From Branchiostoma floridae (lineage: Eukaryota > Chordata > Leptocardii > Amphioxiformes > Branchiostomatidae): a stretch of DNA of 62,000 nt. Under the pieces are notes generated by a model. The model made no database searches. It had not been told where the DNA came from and saw only the letters and a list, made by a program, of their open reading frames with translations. The DNA lies in NCBI RefSeq assembly GCF_000003815.2, contig NC_049983.1, forward strand, positions 17,885,082-17,947,081, written 5' to 3'. Made by a program: the position numbers and the translations under genes. Positions 1 to 12,000 of this stretch are shown here, in pieces (the stretch's first letter is position 1; each line of letters opens with the position of its first letter).

Positions 1-121
1 TCACACCATTATCACATCAGTTCTTCAATGTGCATGGCTTTTGTCCACCTGAATGAATTTGGTCCAGTAGTGCAATGAATTAATTTTGCTGATATAAACA
101 ATGTGTACTTGATGCCCCCAG

Positions 122-3071
122 CTTCCACTGGATGGTCTGAGGCTGGACCTTGACCCCGCCATAGTGAAAGGACGCACCAAGGACGTCATTGGCTTCCTCA
201 GTCAGAGGCTCAAACAGGTAAAATCATATCGTTGTCTAAAAGCGGAACTCAGAGAAATTACATTGCTTGTTTGCTTGTAGAATTTTTTATGCATTTTATT
301 ATTACCTCCTAAGTGTTAAAGAGAACTATTTTAGTAACAAGTCAAAATTAGTTATCATCCAATTGCTTATCAGACGGCCCTATTATCATCCAAGTGCCCA
401 AGAGGCCACCCCAGAGGGTGATGTGGACATCCGATCTTCAACACACTCAAAGACCTGGGTCTTCAGAACCGAGGAGGTAGTACCAACCAGGCGTGAATTG
501 TTAGTGTCTGTAGCCAACATGCACCAGACTATGATGCCTGTGAATGATTAATTGAATTGCTTATTATTAACCGTGTGTTCATTGCCATCCCACCCTGCCA
601 GGCTGTGCCCCACTACCGTATGAAGCTGATGTTGGTGGGGTTTGGGGGGAGGGGGAAGTCCACTCTGCTGAGGCAGCTGCAGAAGATCAAGGGTGACCCC
701 AGGTTCAACACTGCTACCATAGGAGTGCTGGTCAAGGACTGGAAGTAAGTTATTTGTTATAGTCATTTCTACAAAGTTTAGTAAGTCAAACTTTAATACA
801 TGAAGACAAGATTTCAAAACACCAGTAGTAGGCGAATACTCAGCCAAAGACTCAGTCATTTTGGAATTATTTTTTATGCTGCAAAATAGATTACTGTAAG
901 AAGAAGCTGTGATAAGGTATTGATAATTCAACCTAAAGTAAACTGTAAGGCATGTCATGATGAAAACTTGTATCAGTGTACTAATGTTCGCAAAGATGTA
1001 TTTCAAAAGTCTTTTTATTCAATATTTAAGGTTCTTTCTGCTGCCTGAAGCTATGATCAATGCAAATTTGATGCCCAAAGGTTACCTTAGAATAGCCTGG
1101 GTACCATCCTGTTTCTGATGGAGCTCCTTGCACTCGCTGCCCTAACAAGATTTTGCAGTGAGCCCCTTTAGAAATACAATGGTACCCAGGCTAACCTTAG
1201 AAGGCTCAAGGTTAATTTGTAGGATTGTGTACAATGATTCCAAAAAATTGACTGGTAGCTCAAGATATTGTTATCATGATGATATTCAAGTCATGTTTGT
1301 TCAATGCCTAACATCAAGAAATATTCTAATCCTAAAGAACTACTTCTATGTCCCAGGATCCCAGTGAAGAAGGGCAGGAGTAAGACCCACACCTACACCC
1401 TGAGTACCTGGGACTTTGCTGGACAGGAGGAGTTCTACTCAACTCACCAGTGTTTCCTGTCTTCCCGCTCCCTCTACCTGGTTAGTAAGGAACTGCACCT
1501 TTTTTCCCACACACATCACATAATCACAGTTGACTTTCACATTCATGGTGTACTTTTCGTAATAAAAAGAAAATATTGTTTGATTATGATTCTGTTCATA
1601 CCAGGATGTGTAAATGAGAATTCGCCAAAGCACAGGGATTAATCCTGATTTTTTAATTCACGTATACATGAAAGATCTAAATCAGGCTCCGAATTTTCAG
1701 ATTCTGGTTGTTTATACCTGAATCCTGGTATGATCAAACAAGGTATTTCCCATCATGGAAAGTGGAGAACAATCCTGTTCCTACATTCTAAATTCCTTTA
1801 GTTTCAAAACTTTTACAATAATTACTGCAACTACGCTTGTTGTTCAGTGGAAAATCTGCCCAAGGCTATGGAGGATAGGGATGGATGGAGGGAAAGTGTC
1901 ATGTTCATCCGTGCAACTAGCATGACTGGATGATGATGACTACAGACACTGTATACCTCCTACAATTGACAGTTGTTCATAACGTGTGTGCTTACCCATG
2001 TTTTTCAACACCACAGGTGGTGTATGACTTGAGCAGGGGCCCAAAGGAGGTGGAGAGTTTGAGGCCGTGGCTGTTGAACATCCAGGCGCGCGCTCCCAAC
2101 TGTCCCGTCATCGTGGTTGGCACCCACAAGGATCGCATCAAGAGGGAGGAGGCAGACACCATCATCCTGGAGATGAGACACAGGGTTCAGACACTGTGTA
2201 CCACACCTGGTCAGTACTCACACACTGTGTACCACACCTGGTCAGTACTCACACACTGTACCACACCTGGTCAGTACTCACACACTGTGTACCACACCTG
2301 ATCAGTACTCACACACTGTGTACCACACCTGGTCAGTACTCACACACTGTACCACACCTGGTCAGTACTCACACACTGTGTACCACACCTGGTCAGTATC
2401 AGACACTGTGTACCACACCTGGTCAGTATCAGACACTGTGTACCACGCCTGGTCAGTACTCACACACTGTGTATCACACCTGGTCAGTACTCACACACTG
2501 TGTATCACACCTGGTCAGTAACTCAAACACTGTGTACCACACCTGGTCAGTAACTCCGACACTGTACCACACCTGGTCAGTAACTCAAACACTGTGTACC
2601 ACACCTGGTCAGTACTCAGCCATGTGTACCATACAAACTGTACCTGGTCAGTACTCAGACACTGTGTACCATACCTAGTCGACAAAAAATGACCAGATTA
2701 CATCGGCAGGGTTTACATGTTTTGGCACTTATCAGTCCAAGAGCGAAGTAGAGTAGAGTACTGGTACCCACCGCTAGCAACGAATTTTTATAAGGCAAGA
2801 CCCATTTGAATTGTACAATGCAGTTACAGAACGCATTGTATGTTTGTTGCTGGTTTGTCAGTAACAGATAAATGTATAATTTTTTTGTGCTGAAAAAACC
2901 AATGAACAAGTCTTGGAATAGATTCATACACTGGTAATCATTGTGAATGTTCTTTTTTATTTCCATTTCGTTAGGTTTCCCAGAGATCAAGGGTTATTCA
3001 GAAGTTTCCTGCATCAAGGAGAGCCCAGCCATGGAGGACCTGAGGAAACAGATCATCACCGTCATCGACAA
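122..3071 (+). CDS. LRRK2: LRRK Roc GTPase exons (five exons)
   Basis: Exons 122-217, 602-744, 1357-1480, 2017-2209 and 2975-3071 encode the linker and the Roc (Ras of complex proteins) domain. The P-loop is [10 protein letters not shown] in exon 602-744. The switch II motif [12 protein letters not shown] is in exon 1357-1480. The base-recognition motif THKD is in exon 2017-2209, after NIQARA, which holds the equivalents of human N1437 and R1441. Roc binds and hydrolyses GTP and controls kinase output through dimerisation. The end of exon 2017-2209 was chosen by phase: only the donor at 2210, inside a minisatellite, joins in frame to the exon at 2975, giving ...[15 protein letters not shown]. 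The simpler donor at 2185 does not fit the phase. Confidence 0.9.
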
Positions 3072-6000
3072 GTAGGTCAACAATCATTGCCTATGTCTTG
3101 CAATTATAATGTGCAATAACTTTTGTAATCTGTAAAAAAAACATTATGTTTCTTATGATTGCCATAGATTGAATTATAAGAGCTTAATGTCTATGGGGAC
3201 TCAAACTTCAGTGTTATCCATCTCCTTACATATGTAGTCCTGCTGGTCTGTCAATCAAGTGCTGATTTACATATTCTTTGCCCTTCCACAGTTTCAAGGT
3301 GAAAGCTCAGCCTGTGATGGTGCTGGATGACCTGGTGACAGAGGAGGCCCAGATCTGTCAATCATAGCTAATTTGCATATCGTTTGTCCTTCTGCAGTTT
3401 TAAGGTGAAAGGCCAGCATGTGATGGGGCAGATGATCCCCCACAGCTACATGCTGCTGGAGGACCTGGTGACTGAGGAGGCGCAGAGTCTGTCAATCATA
3501 GCTAATTTGCATATTGTGTTCCAGTTTCAAGGTGAAAGGCCAGCCCGTCATGGGGCAGATGATCCCCCACAGCTACATGTTGCTGGAGGACCTGGTGACG
3601 GAGGAGGCCCAGAGTCTGAAGGCAGGCCTGCCTGTCATCAGGCACAGTCGGCTGCTGGAGCTGGTGAAGGAGGCCAACCTGCAGCTGGATGAGGAGGAGC
3701 TCTCACAGGTGGGGCCTCGAAGAGTCAGGAATCCATCTATTACTTTTTTTTCTTTGGTACAGTAAAAAAATTCCCCTCTGAAAAAGGAAAATCTGTATCT
3801 GTATGCATGGGGGAGTGAGATGTTGCACAGGTTTCGGGCCACAACATCCTTTCAGCGGGGCACACCCCGTGGCGCCACCCTGCCTGCTTAAGGTTGAAGT
3901 CTAGTAGGGTTCTGGTGGGGTACTCCGGAGGAAGACAGAGGACGTGCATATACCAACAGACCTGGCTGCAAAGCAGGATGCAGGAAGTTGCCGGGTTAGA
4001 TCTTGAAGTTCACTCGCGCCAACGGATGCCTGTGATCCTCCTCAGAGCTCTGCTGTCAAAGCCTCCCTCCCCACACAAAAAGACATCACATCTATATTTT
4101 TGTATAAGATTGATTCCTGACTATTTGCCCCTCCAGGCTGTGAGGTTCCTGCATGAGTCCGGAGTCCTGCTGCACTATGATGACCCCGCCCTCCAGCTGA
4201 AGGACCTGTACTTCATCGACCCGGAGTGGCTCTGTCAGATGATGGCTCAGGTGGGTGAGCAAAACTAGACACAGTCAACCTACATTTTGTATCAAGTGTC
4301 ATTTGAATTTTGAGTGTCTACTGGTAGATCGATAGGCCATGTTTATACCTTTAGTATAATGTAATTGTCCCTGATGCTTACAGGATAAGATACTAGATGT
4401 TTCTTTCATGCTGCTTTTAAATTCCATGTAGATTTAGCATTTAGATTCCATATATTTACACACGTATTCAGCAATGCTTTGACAGAGTGACATTGAGATG
4501 TCTCACCTTAAGTTTGTTGAGTGCAGATTTCATAAAACACAATCATCGTGATTGACAGATATCATGATATGATTGACGTCTGATTCACCTCAGGTGGTGA
4601 CAGTACGGGAGGGAAACCCCTTCGTCAACAACAAGGGAATCCTGAAGAAGTCCGACGTGCGGAACCTGTTCAAGGGAGGAGCGTTCCCCCCGGAGCTGAT
4701 CCCTCAGTACCTCAGGCTGCTGGAGAAGTAGGGCTCACTGGATGATTGACAGTTTATGCAGATGACTGTAGAAATATTGTTGTAATACTGTAAATAAATT
4801 TACTTTCGTGATGGTTTTATTTTGCTGGAAAAACATATTGTGTGTTTAAAGTTCCGTTGTCATGATTTTGCAATGAATGGTACATGGAATTCATTTATTT
4901 GTTAACGCATTACCGGGTAAAAAGAATTGTCTTGAAGTAAAGTCAAATCTGGTCTCAACAACTACACAAGGGACTGAGGAAAAATGGTTTGTGAGGGGCA
5001 GTGGTTGCTCTCAACAAATTTGTTGGTTGGTAAGGAAAAAATTACATTTTACACATTCCATTATATGCTCTTTGATTCCCAGGAACCTTTTGGATTCCCA
5101 CTGTTTTTCCTCATATATGGAGCAATCATCATCAATTTTGGTTGTTGATCAGGGCTTGGAGACAAAAAGTGGCTGTAGGTTGGATAAGACAGAAAAAAAT
5201 CAGGATTAATATTTCCTTGCTGCAGGTTTGAGATTGCCCTCCCACAGACAGAGGAGGAGCTGCTGATCCCCTGCAGACTGCCGTTCGTCCAGCCCCCGAT
5301 CGACAAGACGGCGTGGTTCACTGGCCACGTGTACCGGCAGTACGTCATGCCGTACATCCCCATCGGCTACTGGTCACGACTCATCACCAGACTCATGGTC
5401 TTCTCCATGTATCTTAAGGTATGGGGATGGTCATTGGTTTTGTCAAGAGTATATTACGCAGTATGTTGCAACACTGAACTGCTTCACAAGAAAAACTCGT
5501 GGATATCGTATGTTAAGATTATTTATAAATTTTATGTTTACTACTTGTGATTATAGTTTGAAACACAATTGTTTTCTAGGGTGACCTGAATAGCAATGAC
5601 AGAGAAGAGAATGCTTTTAAAAGTTGAGAATGACTTTTTGTGATCTTAATTGCCTGACACTGTTAGCCTGGGCATCATCCTCTATAGGAACTGCTGGCTA
5701 AATATTGAATTTGCTTCCTAAACACAGGTTAGAAAGCAAAAAGACAGAGGATGGTACCCAGGCTATGACACTGTATGCTTTGGCTTGAGAAACAAGTGCT
5801 TAAAATTGGGATAAAATAAGATTTGGACCTTTATTATCAATACAGTTAAATGTTGTTTCCCTTCTTTCCCAAGACTGGCTTCTTCCCTCCAACAGGAGTA
5901 CTTTTAAAAGTTAGGAATGGCTTTTTCTGATCTTTATTGTATCACACTGTATGATTCGGGGAAAAAAACAGTTGCTTAAAGTTAGGATAAGATTATCTTT

Positions 6001-9000
6001 ATTACGATTATTTAGAAACAAGTGCTTATAATTGAGATAAGACTTGGACCTTCATTATCAAGATTATCTTTATTATTAAGACAATTGATACATCGTATAT
6101 CTTGTTTCCCTTCTCTCCCCAGACTGGCCCCCTCCCCCCGCTCCAGCAGGAGTACTGGCGGGAGGGGATCTACGTCTTCTGGTCCACTCAGGAGTACTTC
6201 CTGGTCAAGAGAATCAAGGGGGAGAAGAACTCCATGGACATCACTGTGCCAGCAACTAGGTATGGAACACTGATGTAGATCTGAATGCCACAATTTGAGC
6301 ATTTTAAAAAACTTTTTCTGTTACATGATGTAATTCTGTGGATCATGACAGATATAACTTAGACTTAAAAATACCATAGAATACACATGACAAATATGAA
6401 ACATCTTGTAACATGTTATGAGTGTCCTTCAGACAATGTGGGTCACAATATAGAATTGATAGCTGCTATTTTCAAAGGCAAACATACTCTGCATAGAAAA
6501 ATAAGGAATAATCATGTTTTCTTCCTTCAAATCAGGTTTAAAGGACTTAAAACTGCATCTATTTATTAGAGTATCTTAATGATCGTGTAATGGTTACCCC
6601 CCAGACAAGGCAGCCGACTGCTTGGCCACGTTGTTGACCTTGTGGATGACCTTATCGAGGAGTGGTTCCCGGGACTGTGCGAGATCGACCCGGTGTCAGG
6701 ACAGACACTGGTTCAGCGCCAGGTGCCGTGCGTCCTGTGCGAGACGGACCCGCCCCACGTCTTCACTCTGCCAGAGATCCTGGTCATGTCCGACAGAGAT
6801 GACATCATTTTCTGTCCCAACCATGACATGCCCGTGCCCCTGCACAAACTGGTAGGGTCACAGATGAGAAACTTGATATGAACCAAATATACCTGTTGTT
6901 TTCAATATTATGTCCAGCAATACATGTAGTTTCAAATCCTTTTGTTTGCATGCAATGTCATACAAGGGTGTACGTAGATGCAATATTGTGCAATGTCACA
7001 TCAATGGCAGGAGACGTAAATACCAATTTTATCTGTAGCTGCACTTATATCATACGTCCGTGTTCATTGGCTTTGAAGTATCCATAACTATGTGAGCTGA
7101 ATCAACCCAAAGTTATAGGCCACATTTCCCTGGCATGTAAAAATTTTACTGACTATACCTAATGGACAAATATGTGTTAGGAGATGTGATTTTCAGGTAG
7201 CTCTATGTTGAAAGTTGTCAAACATAGTTCACCAAAAATGTTAACCTTTTTAACTGTACAAAAAGTGTTCCAGAGCATTGTTCAAAATGTAGCCTGCTGA
7301 AGGTTGAATCCAAAACACAAAGATAAACTGTTCCTTGACCTCCCCCAGGCCCCAGATGTGATGCTGAGTGACCTTGACAGCAGGTACCAGCTGCAGGAGG
7401 ACAAGTTCAAGTTGGAGCAGATCCCGGAGAACGAGCTCGGTGACGGCAGCTTTGGGAACGTGTACAGGGCTAGCTACAAGAACATGGTAGACTTTACGAT
7501 CTTATTGTCTTATCTTGAATTTTTGAAAAGTACATGTACAGTCAAACCTGTCATAATCGCTTCAGTCACTTCACTGGGATACTTGTGATGCTAAAAGCTG
7601 TGTTGTTATGCCTCTGTTTATGCCTTAGACTAAACTTTTTGGTGAGACCTTTAAACACTGTACTAGTTCTCTTTACATGTAGGCAATAAAAAGACTGTCA
7701 CAGTGATAGCATTCCATATTTTGTGATATTGTACATTGATCAACTGATAGAATTACATTAACTAGATGCATTCGTTAATAGAAGTTAATGGAAAAAGTCT
7801 TCAATCAGTGACTCTTGAAAACATGTAAAACATGTACCTCCAAGTAATAGTCATTGATTGAAGAAGTTTTCTATTAACATACTGATATGTGTCTGATGAA
7901 CCTCTTCAATGATAAATGCATTTGATATTATGTAACATCATTATTTTCCCAATGCTCCAGGATGTAGCAGTGAAGGTGTTCAGTAAGGTGGGAGAGGACC
8001 ACCCCCACCGGATGCTGCGTCAGGAGGTGACCATCCTCACCAGACTGCAGCACATCAGTGTCATCTCACTCCTGGCTGTGGGGATCAGGCCACGCCTACT
8101 GGTGCTGGAGCTCGCACCCATGGGCTCACTCACCTCGCACCTCTGCAAGAAGATGAGCAGAGGTCTGCAGCAGAGGATAGCCATGCAGGTGGGTATGGGT
8201 TGATAGGTTGATGGTCTAGGTTAAATAATTATTAACTTGCCTATCATTAATGAGCTTGGAAGCGTGGTGTGAAGACTAGCCCACTGCTGCCCACCCCTGT
8301 GTCAAGGACAAATGCTGGATATTACTATGTTAGAACTGATACCAGGGGTCACTGACCTCACATCTATTCAAGAAGATGAGCAGAGGTCTGCAGCAGAGAA
8401 TAGCCATGCAGGTGGGCTGGTTAATAGCTTGAATAGGTTAATCGTTTTGGTACATTATGGTCCAAACTTATCATTACAAATGAGTGTGTTAGAAGTGGTA
8501 CCCATGCTGTCAATGACTTTGCATCTCTGCAAGAAGATGAGCAGAGGTCTGCAGCAGAGGATAGCCATGCAGGTGGGGTGGTTGATGGCTTATTAAGCTC
8601 ATTAGTGTTAGAACTGGCACCCACAAAGATGAGTTAGAACTGATACCATGGGGTCACTGACCTCAAAACCTCTTGAGGAAGATGAGCAGAGGTCAACAAT
8701 GAAGGAAAGATAATGCATGCAGGTGATTTGGTTAATCCGTTGATAGCTGATTCAGAAAGTTATTTGATGACTTCTGGTTAAGCATATTATTAATGGTTTA
8801 GTCAATCTACAGTGCACTTACAGAATCTGTTATTGCTGAGCTAATTAGATGAATTGCAGCAATTTTCCACTATAGCTTTATATTCTATTGACATATCTAT
8901 CGAGGAAATTTGTCCAACCGTTCACTGAAGAGTTTACAAGTTACATGTATGTATCATCATCTTAATGAGCGTAAGCTTAAATACACAATGTATCTCCTCA

Positions 9001-12000
9001 ACTTTTGTACATGACATTGTGTTTAGATTGCAGAGGGCCTGATGTTCCTGCACACCAACATGATCATCTACCGAGACCTGAAACCAGACAACATCCTCAT
9101 CTTCTCCATCGCACAGAATAGTCCGGTAATTCTTTTATTTTTTTCTATGATAAAAGCCCAGTTTGTCTAGCTCTGTTTCATAATACAGTCTTGATATCCT
9201 GCCTAAAGACTGTAATGACAATATTGACATTTTATAGTGGTTTTACAGTAGTTTTTTTTGCGATGACTACTTCACCATGAATTTGAGACCGGTGTTTCCG
9301 TTACTGTACAGTATGTGGCTATAGCAATTCCTGAACATAAAGTCACCACAAACACTCCATTTTCTCCCTACTTCTCACTTCAAACTTTAAGGCATTTGTA
9401 GTGAACATTTATATAAGTCCATTCCCATTGACACAAGCATTAAGAATCCTGTATAATGTGTAATCTGCTACAGTTTGCCTGTGACATGCACAATAGTAAA
9501 CATTTTTGTTTGTTTGAGGTTTCCATAATTTGTGTGTCATTGCAGGTCAATGCTAAAATCTCAGATTACGGCATCTCCAAGTTTGCGACCCTGCTGGGTC
9601 TGACAGCTCCTGAGGGCACGCCTGGTTACCGGGCTCCAGAAGTGGCACGTGGGGACACGGCTTACAACAACAAGGTGGGAGATTTCATAGTCTTTTATCA
9701 TTTGGACAGTCTTGAAATGTTTTTAAAGTGAAAAAAATGGGTACCAAAAGCAACAGATGAGGGGGATGATCTCCAAAGCAGATGTTGGGTGGCTTTAATT
9801 TCTGGAAGTCTACTTCCTAGGAGTAGTAGTTATGGACTCCCAGAAAAGCTGACACATCATAAAATGGTGCAATTTTCTACCCCAGCATCTGCTTGGAGAT
9901 TAGTGTTTGCATGTAAAAAAATGTTCCTGACTACCCCTTTTGGATTTCTAAAATTACTAGTCCTTTGGAATATATCTCATGGCAGGGCGTTGTTGCTCTC
10001 TCTAAGGAACCCCTCCCTTGAACTTCTCTATATCACGGGTCTTTAAAGGTAATGATGAGAATGATGTAACGTTTTCTTCAGTTGTAGCTGTGTGACCTTT
10101 GACTGTTGGTATCCTACTTAACGGTCACGTGGTCAGAGCACATGAAATTGACTTGTTATTTCTTAAATCAACCAAATGTTATTAAGTTTAGTATCTAGCT
10201 CAACAGTTTAAAAATGTAACCCTAGTTTACTGTGTGTACAGGTGGACCTGTTCTCCTTTGGCATCCTGCTGTTTGAGCTGGTGACTGGCAGGAAGCCGTT
10301 CGAGGACCTGCACTTCAGGGGGGAGCTGGACGAGGCCATCATCAAGGTATCTGTTTCATTGGTCTTTATTAGTGTATTAGACTGATTGTGGTTCTTCGAA
10401 TAAAGAACAAAAATTAAGTACTTTGAATCTAGGTTTATGACACTGACCTTTATGATATTTGTTAAGTTGTTAATACTATGTAGAATGAATGGGATGGCAA
10501 AACAGTAACTGTTGTTGAAGTTGTATTAGCTAACTGTGTTGATCAAACTTTGGTATGATAGCATGAATAACAGATGGACACTGTCATGATGCACTGAGTG
10601 TATATTATCCTCCACCACCTCCCCATCCCCAGGGCCGCCCGCTGGACCCAATCACCAGTTGCGGCAGCGCCCCCTGGCCTGACGTGCAGGACCTGATCAC
10701 CCACTGCATGCAGCCCATCCCCGACGACAGGCCCACTGCAGCCGAGGTGTTCGCACGGCTCAGCAGCGGGGAGCTGCTGTGTCTGAGGAGGAACGTGCCG
10801 CTGGGGAAGGGCCTGTCTCCGGAGTGTATCGCTATCAGGGTGGGTGGAACTATGAAATGAATGGGGCTGCTTCATAATAAAACTTCATGAACAGCTTATA
10901 TGCCAGAGAATTATGTATTGATTTTATTAGTACTTTCTTTTTCCGAAAAAGGAAAATGAAACAGATTCCATCAGTTTTAAATTTAAAACCAAAGACCAAA
11001 AATGGGGGCACATCCCAGTTTATTTCTGGTCTCAATTCAAGGCTGCACACCTGAAACTCTTGTATCTAGTGGCTGTTTATCCCTTTGTTCAAGTGTTGTA
11101 ATTTTTCAAAACTTAATTCCCATCTGGGTTTCTTACAAGCTGCTTCCCAATCAGACACAGACAAAATGTAGCATGTTCAAAAACTTGTTTTTCCCATCTT
11201 TTGAAAATATATGGCATCTTTCAACATCATACAGTGTGCATGATATACAATCCTTAATACTTGTCAACACTAGTTGCTCCCAAGGTGTTTCACACCCTTT
11301 ACAGTTTGGGATAAAAATACAATAAAGTATCAGAAATCTTCTTTAAATGGAAACTTAAGGCACATTTATTTTAATAGACTAAGTACATTGTAGTGTGTGA
11401 ATACTATTGTATATAGGAAGGCTTCTTAAAGCTAAGACTTTGGAATGAAGTATCTTTGCGAAACTTAAGGCACATTAATAGACTAAGTACATTGTAGTGT
11501 GTGAATACTATTGTACATAGGAAGGCTTCTTAAAGCTAAGACTTTGGAATGACTTAAGGCACATCAATAGACTAAGTACATTGTACTGTGTGAATACTAT
11601 TGTATATACTATTAGGAAGGCTTCTTAAAGCTAAGACTTTGGAATGAAGTATCTTTGCAGACTTTTCCTTTTGGCCCAGCTGCCATCCGCTAGTGCTCTT
11701 TTCCTGAGAATCTTGTAGATATGCACCACAAGAGAAGGAAAGAGTCGGAGGAAGTATTTGTCATCCACTAGCTCTTGCAGTTCCTCTGACAGTTCCTGGT
11801 AGTGTTGCCGAACATTCCGTATCAAACGTAACAGATCTCCTACTGACTGGTTATAGGGCCGTGTACTTTCAGTCAGTAGCTTTTCGTCAACTTTGTTTTT
11901 CCAGTCCCCAACACATGTACAGGTCTTGTTACATTTGTTATTGATTGCCCACAAGGTACTAGAGTTGTCTTTCCCACTAGCCACTTCAGGTTGATTTCCT

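Noticed and set aside
2067-2678. 203-residue plus-strand frame through the minisatellite
   Set aside because: It is a read-through of 28-31 bp repeats ([11 protein letters not shown] units), not a protein; it also conflicts with the LRRK frame.
2185-2690. CRISPR-like direct repeats
   Set aside because: Units are contiguous without unique spacers, in a eukaryotic intron.
4877-5550. 110- and 73-residue frames in LRRK introns
   Set aside because: They run across intron sequence and into COR exon 5226 in or out of frame; splice sites define the exon.
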